From assembly GCF_030506285.1 (NCBI RefSeq), contig NZ_CP119422.1:1798001-1862000 (forward strand): a stretch of DNA of 64,000 nucleotides, read 5' to 3'. Below, piece after piece: positions 45,280 to 53,263 of the stretch. The position numbers and the translations under genes are program-made. The number at the start of each line of letters is the position of its first letter. The first letter of the stretch is position 1. The notes below the pieces were generated by a model. The model searched no databases. It saw nothing but the letters and a program-made list of their open reading frames with translations, and was not told the DNA's origin. Source of the DNA: Catalinimonas niigatensis. GTDB lineage: Bacteria > Bacteroidota > Bacteroidia > Cytophagales > Cyclobacteriaceae.

Positions 45280-45380
45280 AACTTTTTTGCAAAAAATGAG
45301 GAGACTCAAGACATGGAACGTTATGGAATGATCTGAGTGATGTATATGACGAAGAAAATCATAACAACCACACCTGTATA

Positions 45381-45944
45381 TCACCTTCTTCTTTCCATTT
45401 GTATCACCCTTTCTCTTCTACGCTGCCCTACTGATTTTCTGAATTTATTCAAATCATGAAGGTTTAATAAATCATTTCTAACCGCTCCTTCTAAAGTTTG
45501 TCTCAAATCTGATATCTCACGATAATAGTCTTTTCCAAGTATTATAAGTGTATTGTCATCAGTTTCATCTATCCTTCTTGATATATTAAAAAACAATTCA
45601 TCAAGTTTCTCCATGTGTACTACTGTTCTATCATTAATCCACATGCTATAAGAAAGAGCTACAAATAGGTTATGCTGATATTCATAAAACTTATCCTTAC
45701 CATAAGCAAAAATTAAGTGATATGCTCTAGCATTCTCGTCAAGAACAGAACTTTTCATTCCCGCAATTTGGGTTTCAATAAAATGATAAGCTTCAAGCCT
45801 CTTGTCCAAGATCTTCTTAAAATACTCATGCCTATAGTCTTGGTCTTTAAGCTTAATGGAAACTATTGCTGACACTATTGCAGATAGTATACCAGCTATG
45901 ACAGTACTTGTCAAAAGTAAATTCAATGATTCAGGACTTAACAT
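45381..45944 (-). CDS. Hypothetical membrane-anchored helical protein A
   Basis: A 187-residue protein that I do not recognise. One membrane segment lies near the N-terminus (about 8-30, LLLTSTVIAGILSAIVSAIV), followed by a basic/acidic helical cytoplasmic part (DYRHEYFKKILDKRLEAYHF at about 36-55) and a very basic tail (QRRRERVIQMERRR). The layout (membrane anchor then long helices) matches the neighbour protein B, 34 bases upstream on the same strand. No catalytic motif is visible. Confidence 0.6.
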   Translation of the reverse strand: MLSPESLNLLLTSTVIAGILSAIVSAIVSIKLKDQDYRHEYFKKILDKRLEAYHFIETQIAGMKSSVLDENARAYHLIFAYGKDKFYEYQHNLFVALSYSMWINDRTVVHMEKLDELFFNISRRIDETDDNTLIILGKDYYREISDLRQTLEGAVRNDLLNLHDLNKFRKSVGQRRRERVIQMERRR

Positions 45945-45978
45945 TTTTCTATTACAGTAAACCTAAAGAGATAAAATT

Positions 45979-46686
45979 TTAAAAATAACTTCTAATAGCT
46001 CTATAAAAAGGAAACTTATGTTTATTTAAATCTTTCAAACATTGTATGGTGTCATTATGCCAATTCATTTGCTCAACAACTTTTGCAATTTCATCCATAG
46101 TATCAGGCGACCTCTTTTTATGAATATTATCAATTTGAATTCTTAGCCGATTAGCTCTATCCAATATTTTAGTTAGCGTATCTTTTACTTTGATAGCTTC
46201 TTCCCTCTCTGTAAGACCTTCAAAAAAAACATCAGAGCTAAACTCAACTGAAGATTTATATTGATTTACCAGAATGATCACTTTTGAAGCAATTCCATGA
46301 GGATTAGATTCTGCTGTAATCATTTCATGATTAAGTGTATGAAAAACTAAATCTATGATATTACGAAGTTCCTTATATGCCTCATACTTGAGATTAAATT
46401 CAAATCTTTTTTGATTATTAATTTCAGTTACAAAAAATTGAAATACACCAAAACCTAAACCTAAAAAAGTAACAATTAAAGTTAGTCGCTTCTCATTATC
46501 TTCAATAACGTTTAATTCAATAAACAAATAAGTCAACGCCATCATTGCAATAAAAAAAACTAGAGGTAGTATATAAGACTTCATGATAAATTTTAAAGTA
46601 GAGTTCATGTGGCTGTCCATCTTTTCAGCCAATACCACTTTGGTTTTGTTCTGTTTTTCTATAAGCCATAAGCTAGCAAAAAGCAT
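45979..46686 (-). CDS. Hypothetical membrane-anchored helical protein B
   Basis: A 235-residue protein that I do not recognise. Two clear membrane segments (about 38-56 and 67-85) are followed by a helical soluble domain (NNQKRFEFNLKYEAYKELRN near 90-109, then KDTLTKILDRANRLRIQIDN). The true start may be later (MDSHMNSTLKF). The post-membrane pattern, with Arg-x-Glu, Lys and Ala-Tyr spacing, resembles protein A, so the pair may be distant paralogues or partners. Codon usage is AT-rich. Possible roles include stress or phage defence, but no domain proves it. Confidence 0.58.
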   Translation of the reverse strand: MLFASLWLIEKQNKTKVVLAEKMDSHMNSTLKFIMKSYILPLVFFIAMMALTYLFIELNVIEDNEKRLTLIVTFLGLGFGVFQFFVTEINNQKRFEFNLKYEAYKELRNIIDLVFHTLNHEMITAESNPHGIASKVIILVNQYKSSVEFSSDVFFEGLTEREEAIKVKDTLTKILDRANRLRIQIDNIHKKRSPDTMDEIAKVVEQMNWHNDTIQCLKDLNKHKFPFYRAIRSYF

Positions 46687-46729
46687 GAAATTATACTCAC
46701 TCTAACATAAGTTTTGGCTTCTTAGCAAA

Positions 46730-46747
46730 TTGTGGTGATCAGGTATT
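46730..46747. repeat. Left copy of an 18-bp direct repeat
   Basis: TTGTGGTGATCAGGTATT here and TTGTGGTGATCAGGCATT at 47889-47906 differ at one base. They bracket the Rpn remnant, a REP-like repeat and the nucleotidyltransferase pair. Confidence 0.55.
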
Positions 46748-46963
46748 TCCTTAATTCCAGAAGAGATGAAAGCATACGAAGAAAGTCTGAAAACCTATAG
46801 AGATAATTACAGTGTGATTGAAACTGCTAAAAAAGAAGGAAAGCAGGAAGGGAAAAACGAGGGAATGATTGATGTTGCAAGAGAAATGAAAAAGGATGGT
46901 CATCCAATTAAACTGATTGCTAAGTATACCAGGTTGAGCAAAGAACAGATAGAAAAACTTTAA
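46739..46963 (+). pseudogene. C-terminal remnant of an Rpn/PD-(D/E)XK family nuclease-transposase
   Basis: The frame starts after a TGA at 46736-46738 and encodes only the tail: PEEMKAYEESLKTYRD, then EGKQEGKNEGMIDVAREMK and the final ARYT-like helix (KYTRLSKEQIEKL). This charged EGKxEG tail is typical of the C-terminus of Rpn-type (PDDEXK_2) proteins. The nuclease domain is missing, so it is a truncated gene. No 5' part was found nearby. Confidence 0.7.
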
Positions 46964-46978
46964 GTCCACCATAGTCAT

Positions 46979-47024
46979 GCCTGACCGTGTCGTTCCGTAG
47001 CTTGTGGCCGTCGGGAATCTTTAT
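46979..47024. repeat. REP-like repeat, copy 1
   Basis: GCCTGACCGTGTCGTTCCGTA and CCGTCGGGAATCTTTA parts are shared with the longer element at 51259-51430 (CCTGACCGGGTCATTCCGTA; CCGTCGGGAATCTTTA). Confidence 0.55.
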
Positions 47025-47133
47025 CATAAGCGGACAAGTAACAAACTCCAAAAAGCCCCACCTTTCTTAGCTGCGGCACATATGCCACTAAACGAATAAA
47101 GAAATCATTATCATTGCACGAGGAAGTAATGAT

Positions 47134-47652
47134 ATGGAAATACATTTTGATACAAGAGGTAATTTAAAGCCATACGAGAAGATAGAACTTAGCCTGGATA
47201 GATTCAAAAAGCATTTTGTAGATGATTTTGCTAAAGAGTATCAAAGGCGAACAGAAATCTTCGGCAACTATTGGGGTTTTATTGAAGCATTTGAGCAGGA
47301 AGTGACGAAAGATTTTGTCCAATGGATTGATGGAAGTTTTGTTACCAAGAAGTCAGTTCCCCGAGATATTGATTTTGTGACACTGATAGATTATCAAACT
47401 TATGAAAGACATCAAACAATTATAGAAAACAAATTCCGAAGGCAAGCAGCAAAAAATGCATTCGGATTCGTAGATGCTTACGTTGTTAAAATGTACCCTG
47501 TTGGCCATTCACAACGTTGGGTTAGTGAATACGATTTGGTATATTGGAGAAGATGGTTTAGTGAAACTCGAATGAACAGGATGAAAAAGAAATATGGAAA
47601 GGGGTTCATTGAAATTAGATTCGGTAATGCTAATGTGATAAGCGATGAGTGA
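47134..47652 (+). CDS. Nucleotidyltransferase-like protein (DUF6932-like), possible toxin
   Basis: A 172-residue soluble protein. Residues 63-85 (QWIDGSFVTK then PRDIDFVTLID) give the polymerase-beta-type pattern G-S-x9-D-x-D: Gly67-Ser68, Asp78 and Asp80. A third acidic residue of a full active site is not obvious. This resembles the DUF6932 group I recall as nucleotidyltransferase-like; minimal nucleotidyltransferases act as toxins or antitoxins in several toxin-antitoxin types. It overlaps the next gene by eight bases, so the two are translated together. No signal peptide. Function is inferred from motif and layout only. Confidence 0.6.
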   Translation: MEIHFDTRGNLKPYEKIELSLDRFKKHFVDDFAKEYQRRTEIFGNYWGFIEAFEQEVTKDFVQWIDGSFVTKKSVPRDIDFVTLIDYQTYERHQTIIENKFRRQAAKNAFGFVDAYVVKMYPVGHSQRWVSEYDLVYWRRWFSETRMNRMKKKYGKGFIEIRFGNANVISDE

Positions 47653-47863
47653 TTTACAGATAGACGAAAAAACAGCTCGTATATCCGATATTTTAGAACA
47701 AATCGAGCGATTGAATCAAATGGTTGATTTTCATAAGAATGAATCGGGTGAAGAGAGTATGATGCGTCAGTATGAAGATATGCGTAATGAGTTCCTCAGA
47801 GAATTAGAAACATTACTTTCCAGCTTTAAAATTAACGTACAGATTAAAGATATAGCTGTTTGA
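47645..47863 (+). CDS. Small helical protein paired with the nucleotidyltransferase
   Basis: A 72-residue, acidic, helical protein (KTARISDILEQIERLNQMVD near 9-28; MRQYEDMRNEFLRELETLLS near 40-59), likely to form a coiled coil. Its start lies inside the end of the preceding gene (8-base overlap). Size and position fit an antitoxin or a regulator of the nucleotidyltransferase. I do not recognise a family. Confidence 0.6.
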   Translation: MSDLQIDEKTARISDILEQIERLNQMVDFHKNESGEESMMRQYEDMRNEFLRELETLLSSFKINVQIKDIAV

Positions 47864-48211
47864 ACCGCAATTCAGACTTTACCATGACTTGTGGTGATCA
47901 GGCATTCAACATCGGGACTGCAAGTTGATCACTTGCACGCTATTCCAGAAAAATCAGCTCCAGCAGTTCCTTACCTCCTGCATAACAAGCATCCAATGAA
48001 CATGATGAGGTGGCCAGCGAAGAGGTGCAGTGAGCAGGCTCAATCGGATACCTCCATTATCTAACAGAGCGTTAGCACCAGAAAAGGACCAATCTTCAGG
48101 TAAAGACTTGCCTCAAAGCATTAATTTTTAATGAAGAATGGAAGGCGAAATTTTTAAAATGCCATAAACAATTTCTATCTTAAACTTTCACCGATCAACA
48201 ACCTGACAAGC
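47864..48211. other. 348-base intergenic stretch with the right direct repeat
   Basis: It holds the second copy of the 18-bp repeat (47889-47906) and an inverted pair GTGATCA/TTGATCAC within it. No gene was supported. Confidence 0.5.
47889..47906. repeat. Right copy of the 18-bp direct repeat
   Basis: TTGTGGTGATCAGGCATT, 17 of 18 bases the same as 46730-46747, in the same orientation 1,159 bases away. Confidence 0.55.
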
Positions 48212-49162
48212 ATGCCTAACACACTTATCAACTCAACTAAAATGGCCATTTTGGCCTTTTTACTTTTCTTTGCCGTATCAGCCATGGCGCAGGACGGCAC
48301 CATCTATCCACTTGAAGCTCCTGCTGAGCCAAAAGCCATTCCGCTTGGCACGGGCGGTGTTGAGGACCAGCCCGCCCCCGAGACCTGGTTCCGCCAGTGG
48401 GGCGACCCTATGGCGCGGAACATCTCCACGGCAACCCTCACTCCCTTTCTGCCTGAACCCGGCAAGGCGAATGGCACGGCCGTGATCGTAGCGCCCGGTG
48501 GCGGTTTCAGGTGGCTCTCCATGGGCAACGAGGGCTGGGAAGTTGCAGAGGCCCTTAGGAAGCAGGGAATTGCTGCCTTTGTACTCAAGTACCGCCTCCA
48601 CCCGACTCCGGAATCGCTCGACGAGTTTACGGCATGGATGAATCGTCCCCGCCCGGCACCTACTGCCTCTGCCGACACGGCACAAAGTGAAACACCGCCG
48701 AGTCCGCCGCAGCGGGACCTGTCTGACCAGCTCGAGGACGCCGAAGCCGCTTACGCCATGATCCTAGATCGGGCCGAGGAGTGGGGTGTCGATACTGACC
48801 GAATAGGTATGATTGGCTTCTCAGCTGGCGCCGGCCTCACGATGCACTCAACACTCAACTCCCAGACCATGAAACTGGCCTTCATCGGTCCGATCTATGG
48901 CGGTATGGGCCCGGTGGAAGTGCCGGAAGATGCTCCGCCCATGTTCAATGTGATCGCCACCGATGATTTTCTCTTCCGCGGTCAGTTCGGGGTCATTGAT
49001 TCCTGGTATCAAGCAGGTATACCGGTGGAGTTTCACCTTTACCAAAACGGCGGACACGGATTTGGCCTCGGCAATCCCGACCGCACCAGCAATCGCTGGT
49101 TTGATGCCTTCGTACACTGGCTGGAAGTCAACGACTTTCTCACGCCTATGGCCGGTAAGTGA
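48212..49162 (+). CDS. Secreted alpha/beta hydrolase (esterase), GC-rich
   Basis: A 316-residue exported esterase with a signal peptide (MAILAFLLFFAVSAMAQ near 11-27). The oxyanion region is APGGGFRWLSMGNEGWEVAE near 94-113, the nucleophile elbow is GFSAGAG near 200, a likely acid residue lies in VIATDDF, and the His is in NGGHGFGLG near 285. The form is that of acetyl-xylan-type or BD-FAE-like esterases that release acyl groups from plant or algal sugars. The coding part is far richer in GC than its neighbours (38 of 60 bases in 48421-48480, against 19 of 60 in 47161-47220), a sign of recent transfer. Confidence 0.85.
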   Translation: MPNTLINSTKMAILAFLLFFAVSAMAQDGTIYPLEAPAEPKAIPLGTGGVEDQPAPETWFRQWGDPMARNISTATLTPFLPEPGKANGTAVIVAPGGGFRWLSMGNEGWEVAEALRKQGIAAFVLKYRLHPTPESLDEFTAWMNRPRPAPTASADTAQSETPPSPPQRDLSDQLEDAEAAYAMILDRAEEWGVDTDRIGMIGFSAGAGLTMHSTLNSQTMKLAFIGPIYGGMGPVEVPEDAPPMFNVIATDDFLFRGQFGVIDSWYQAGIPVEFHLYQNGGHGFGLGNPDRTSNRWFDAFVHWLEVNDFLTPMAGK

Positions 49163-49574
49163 TCAGACGGTCTTTTATTGAACACCACATCTACAGCTTG
49201 CCAAAAGCTTTACATGGTTAAATATCTATGTAAGCAAATATCTATTTCCATGAAGCGTATAACCTTAATCATACTCTGGGAAGAAAGGACTTAGTTGAAA
49301 AGTATACAAATGGCAAAAAGATAAAGTTGGTGTGGGCTGCAATAAAAAATGACTGCGCAACAACATGAGACAGACAGGGTTTCAGAGCGTGTAGGTGCTC
49401 TCACCGGATTATCCTGCTTATTGATATGAATAGCTTACGCCCTACTTTTTTCCCAAACCATTAGCAGTCATCGGATGGCTCAGGGAGCATGTTTGGTATA
49501 CACCTATAGTGGAACGTAACCTTAATAGGAGGTATCCGTATATCTCATAATTTTTTCACCAATACTGATATGAG
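49163..49574. other. 412-base intergenic stretch
   Basis: No gene was supported. A 44-codon open stretch (about 49238-49369) ending KLVWAAIKNDCATT could be the tail of a lost gene. No repeats or terminator stand out. Confidence 0.4.
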
Positions 49575-50354
49575 ATGATTCAAAAAGAATTTGCAAATCA
49601 TGCCAAGAAATTGCTCATGGAAGATCAAAATGTGATTGGACTAGCCGTTGGTGGCTCATGGCTTTCTGATGAACTGGATGAGTTCTCAGATCTTGATCTA
49701 ATCTTAGTGACGAAAGAGAAAATCTCTGATAAAAAATCTGAGATGCTTGGTTATGCAAATCGTATAGGAAAACTGTTAACTGGTTTTACCGGAGAACATG
49801 TTGGTGAACCCAGAGTTTTAATTTGCCTCTACGATAACCCACTACTGCATGTCGACATAAAATTCCTCACTCTTGATGAATTAGCTACCAGGGTTGAAGA
49901 TCCCCATATACTTTTTGATCGGGATAATCAGTTGTTACAGGCGTTTCAAAAATCTGAAGCCATGTTTCCATATCCTGATTATCAATGGATAGAAGATAGG
50001 TTCTGGATTTGGATTCATTATACACTTTTAAAAGTTGGACGTGGAGAATACATGGAAGCCATTGATTTTTTTGGCTTTATGAGAATGGTAGTTCTCGGCC
50101 CCTTACTTCACATAAAGAATGGAAATTTACTACGCGCCGTGAGAAAGGTGGAAACCACTCTAAAGACAGAAGACTTGAATAACATAAAGTTAACCCTTCC
50201 CTATTATGACAGGCAATCCATATTAGCTGCACTCAAAAACGCTATTGATCTTTACAAGAGTTTAAGAACTGAGCTCTTTGACCATAAAATTGATTTAAAA
50301 GAAGAGACTGAAGAAAAAGTCATGAACTACTTGACTAAAATCAAGAATGCCTAA
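49575..50354 (+). CDS. Nucleotidyltransferase-domain protein
   Basis: A 259-residue soluble protein. The N-terminal domain has the classic Gly-Ser motif and Asp pair in LAVGGSWLSDELDEFSDLDL (residues about 24-43; Asp39 and Asp41), and a further acidic residue in LHVDIKFL near 93 completes the usual triad. The C-terminal half is helical (about 130-255). The form resembles aminoglycoside- or streptogramin-type adenylyltransferases and similar enzymes of unknown substrate; an antibiotic role is possible but not shown. It lies alone in the accessory island. Confidence 0.75.
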   Translation: MIQKEFANHAKKLLMEDQNVIGLAVGGSWLSDELDEFSDLDLILVTKEKISDKKSEMLGYANRIGKLLTGFTGEHVGEPRVLICLYDNPLLHVDIKFLTLDELATRVEDPHILFDRDNQLLQAFQKSEAMFPYPDYQWIEDRFWIWIHYTLLKVGRGEYMEAIDFFGFMRMVVLGPLLHIKNGNLLRAVRKVETTLKTEDLNNIKLTLPYYDRQSILAALKNAIDLYKSLRTELFDHKIDLKEETEEKVMNYLTKIKNA

Positions 50355-50549
50355 TTAGACTAATGAGTCATACGGCTAACAGTCAATAAGCTCAAAGAGC
50401 AATCTTAGGTACTTTCAGTTTGAGTGCAGAAAAAATAACTTAAGACCAGATGTGTTCACTGAGTTTATTGGAGTTATTAGCAGTCAGGCTATGAGACGAC
50501 AGGAAGACATCGAGAACATTGATTGACGAACAAAATAAATCAGCAAAAA

Positions 50550-51014
50550 ATGGTAACGACAACAATTACAGAAACAAATTGGTATCCTGAAAAAAGGTTG
50601 GTTGTAACGCATATCAGTGGGGATATTGAGAAAGACGACATTGAACAGTGGGAAAAATCCTTCAAAAAAGCATTAGAACAAATTGAAGACAATACAACCT
50701 TCAAAATCTTTGTCAATATGTATGGATTTAAGGCAGTGAATATTGACGCACATAAGAGGTTCAGAGGGGTTATTCCTTTGACACTTGCTGACTATGGTTG
50801 GAAGGTAGGTTATGTGGACTTGTTTGAAGAAGAAGCCAAAACAATGACGTATAAACATACAAAAGGAATCAAATGTGTTGGAGCAGCACATGCACATCAG
50901 GACAAAACCAAAATGGACTTGTATGAGACAAGGTTCAGCAGCGAGCGAGAACATTTTTTCTTTGACCCGACACAAGCAAGTCAATGGATAGAGCATTTGG
51001 AAATAGCAGAATGA
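50550..51014 (+). CDS. Hypothetical protein, SpoIIAA-like (STAS) features
   Basis: A 154-residue protein from ATG 50550 (an earlier TTG at 50523 is also open). The alternating strand-helix layout, with RLVVTHISGDIEKDDIEQWE near 15-34, FKIFVNMYGFKAVNIDAHKR near 52-71 and YVDLFEEEAKTM near 90, resembles the small SpoIIAA-like STAS proteins. I cannot confirm this without a search. The gene lies after the nucleotidyltransferase with 195 bases between, so a shared transcript is uncertain. Confidence 0.5.
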   Translation: MVTTTITETNWYPEKRLVVTHISGDIEKDDIEQWEKSFKKALEQIEDNTTFKIFVNMYGFKAVNIDAHKRFRGVIPLTLADYGWKVGYVDLFEEEAKTMTYKHTKGIKCVGAAHAHQDKTKMDLYETRFSSEREHFFFDPTQASQWIEHLEIAE

Positions 51015-51466
51015 CAGCCTAACTCCCTTACAAAAGTACACACACAATGCCTGACATAACATGGGCGACAAAATTCCAGATAATTCCGCTTTACCCATCT
51101 CTTCTGTGCACCAATAATCAAGTGAATATGATTGAACATCATGCGTCATGCATATACTCACAGTCCCTTGTATTTGTAAAATAACAGAGACTTGCTACTA
51201 CACTAGCATATATTCTGATTTGTATGAACAAAAGAAATAAAAACAGGGATTAAGCCAATCCTGACCGGGTCATTCCGTAAAGCAGCTGCGGCGCAATGGA
51301 GCCGAAGTAGGTAGCACGGAGATGCCCCGTCGGGAATCTTTACCACTCAGTGGTGGCCATGTAGCAAGTCGTCAGCTTACCTTCTGCATGGTAAAGCCCT
51401 CCAGGCCGGAACGCCTACGGCATGACACTGAATATTTCATATAACTTCGGTCTTCTGGACTCAAAA
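51015..51466. other. 452-base intergenic stretch at the right end of the island
   Basis: It contains the second REP-like element (51259-51430). No gene was supported. Confidence 0.5.
51259..51430. repeat. REP-like repeat, copy 2, with inverted ends
   Basis: CCTGACCGGGTCATTCCGTA at the left and CGGAACGCCTACGGCATGAC at the right are near inverted copies (GTCATTCCGTA against GTCATGCCGTAGGCGTTCCG), enclosing CCGTCGGGAATCTTTAC and GGTAAAGCCCTCC. Part of it matches 46979-47024. It lies between the island and the mla genes. Confidence 0.6.
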
Positions 51467-52462
51467 TTAATTCTGTTCTTCAATGGTGTCGTCTTCCTGC
51501 TGATCATCATTGCTTCTGCCTCCACCAAACAGATTCAGTATCCAACTGTTATTTACCTTTTCGGCTGTTCTGTCAATACCTTCTGAAGTTTGCTTTACCT
51601 GATTGATGGTTTCGTTGATATCTCTGGCAAAGGCGGTATCGGTGAGTACTTTATCCAATGCCCCTTCGTCATTCTTAAGTTTTTCACTGAATTCAAGGAT
51701 ATTCTGAGCTACATCGGTAGAAAGTGAGCCTGTTTTGGCGAGTGAGTCTATAATCATCTCCACTTTCATGGCAGTTTCCCGGTCTGCCATGAGTTTACCC
51801 AATGCCCCCTCCCCATTGCGGGTACGTGCAGCAAGCTCATCCACGTTCTGCAAAATATTCTGGATATTATTGCTTGCCATTTCAAAGGAGTTAAAAATAC
51901 TTTCCACCTGTTCTACATTGGAGGTATCTGCTACCAGATTACCTAAAACTCCCTTTCCTTCTTCAATTCTGCTACTGATTTTCTCAATGTTGCTGGCGAT
52001 CTGCATGGCACTTTGGCTGGTTTTGTTCAGATTGTCCATGATGTCTTCTATGCTGGAAGGCCTGGCTGTCTGCAACTGATCGCCATCGCTTATACTACCA
52101 GCCTGTTGTGATCCCGAAGAGATGGTAACAATCTTATTGCCCATAAGGCCAGCCGTAGAAATAGTGGCTACTGCGTCGGATTTGATAAACTGACTGGCTT
52201 CTTTATTAAGCACCAAAGTTGTCTGTACTGCCGAATCACTTTTGAGTGTTATTCCTTCAACGGTGCCAATGTTGATACCTGAAAACTGCACCTGGCTTCC
52301 TACCTGTAAGCCTTCTACTGTATTGAATACTGCCTGTACCCGAACATTAGATCCGAACATGTTTTGACGCGCACCGATAAAGAAGATAGCCGCTACAAAT
52401 AACAGTAGCCCAAGGATTACAAAAAATCCCAGCTTGATATTATTTCTTTTGCTTTCATCCAT
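51467..52462 (-). CDS. MlaD/MCE-family lipid-binding protein
   Basis: A 331-residue protein with one N-terminal membrane segment (about 9-28) and an MCE domain at about 40-120 (VRVQAVFNTVEGLQVGSQVQ, FSGINIGTVEGI). A long helical, coiled-coil part follows (SQSAMQIASNIEKISSRIEE, with repeats around EGxGALGKLMADxE), then a short acidic end. MCE proteins form rings that carry phospholipids between the membranes. With the ATPase and permease upstream it forms a minimal Mla-type ABC transporter. The downstream end faces the island. Confidence 0.9.
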   Translation of the reverse strand: MDESKRNNIKLGFFVILGLLLFVAAIFFIGARQNMFGSNVRVQAVFNTVEGLQVGSQVQFSGINIGTVEGITLKSDSAVQTTLVLNKEASQFIKSDAVATISTAGLMGNKIVTISSGSQQAGSISDGDQLQTARPSSIEDIMDNLNKTSQSAMQIASNIEKISSRIEEGKGVLGNLVADTSNVEQVESIFNSFEMASNNIQNILQNVDELAARTRNGEGALGKLMADRETAMKVEMIIDSLAKTGSLSTDVAQNILEFSEKLKNDEGALDKVLTDTAFARDINETINQVKQTSEGIDRTAEKVNNSWILNLFGGGRSNDDQQEDDTIEEQN

Positions 52463-52480
52463 AGCTTCTAAAATTTAATA

Positions 52481-53260
52481 TTATTGAAAAAATGCGCGTA
52501 TCCACTCATCCTCTGAATTCGCTAACTCTTGAAAGGAGCCTTGTACACCCAATGTTTTGTCTCTGATAATAAAGACATTATCCGCTGTCATTTCAGCACT
52601 GGCCATATCGTGCGTTACGATGACAGAAGTAATGTTATAACGGTCACGCATATCCAGTAATAACTGGCTGATCTCTTTGGAAGTAACAGGATCAAGCCCG
52701 GTAGTCGGCTCATCATACAACATAATCTCCGGTCTTAAAATAAGGGTTCGGGCCAAAGCAATGCGTTTTTTCATCCCCCCCGATAATTCGGAAGGCATTT
52801 TGTTGATGGAATCTTTCAAACCTACGCTCTCAAGGCCTTCTACTACCAATGCTTCCATCTCATCTTCTGGTTTAGGCTCTAGCTGCCTCTCTAACGGGAA
52901 GCGCATGTTTTCTCTTACGGTCATAGAATCGTACAAGGCCCCGCCCTGAAAAAGATAACCTACTTTTCTTCTTAGCTCAACCAGTTCTTCTTCATTGATT
53001 CTTCCCAGATCGTAACCCAGCACATTCAATTCTCCACCATCCGGCCTATGCAGCCCCACCATGCTTTTGATCAGTACGGACTTACCGGTACCCGACTTAC
53101 CAAGCACCACCATATTTTCTCCTTTGTACAGGTCAAAATTGACATCTTTCAATACCTCCACACCACCAAAGCTCTTCCGAAAGCTTCTCGCTTTAGCCAG
53201 TACCTCTCCTTTTGAGCTTTTGCTTTCATTTCTTTTTGTATGTACTTCAGCACGATCCAT
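52481..53260 (-). CDS. ABC transporter ATPase (MlaF-like)
   Basis: A 259-residue ABC ATPase with Walker A VLGKSGTGKSVLIKS near 53-67, signature MPSELSGGMKKRIALARTL near 155-173, Walker B IMLYDEPTTGLDP near 180-192 and the switch His in IVTHDM. The pattern, with LFQGGALYDSMTVRENMRFP for the Q-loop region, is that of the Mla lipid-transport ATPases. It lies between the permease (3 bases upstream) and the MCE gene (18 bases downstream), all co-transcribed. Confidence 0.93.
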   Translation of the reverse strand: MDRAEVHTKRNESKSSKGEVLAKARSFRKSFGGVEVLKDVNFDLYKGENMVVLGKSGTGKSVLIKSMVGLHRPDGGELNVLGYDLGRINEEELVELRRKVGYLFQGGALYDSMTVRENMRFPLERQLEPKPEDEMEALVVEGLESVGLKDSINKMPSELSGGMKKRIALARTLILRPEIMLYDEPTTGLDPVTSKEISQLLLDMRDRYNITSVIVTHDMASAEMTADNVFIIRDKTLGVQGSFQELANSEDEWIRAFFQ

Positions 53261-53263
53261 AAG

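Larger units (their letters stand above)
44777..45380. other. 604-base repeat-rich intergenic stretch
   Basis: It marks the left edge of the accessory island. It contains decayed 42-bp tandem repeats (44937-45146) and a CATTGCGA-type repeat (45189-45279). No coding frame I trust is present; a short reverse frame across the repeats reads a 14-residue repeat (SDSTV...) but has no proper gene structure. Confidence 0.55.

Noticed and set aside
48278-49117. Long open frames on both strands over the esterase gene
   Set aside because: They result from the high GC content of the real gene; the encoded sequences have no domain pattern or signal peptide.
49238-49369. 44-codon open stretch ending KLVWAAIKNDCATT
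   Set aside because: No start codon in frame and no recognised family. It could be a gene relic, but evidence is too weak to list as a gene.
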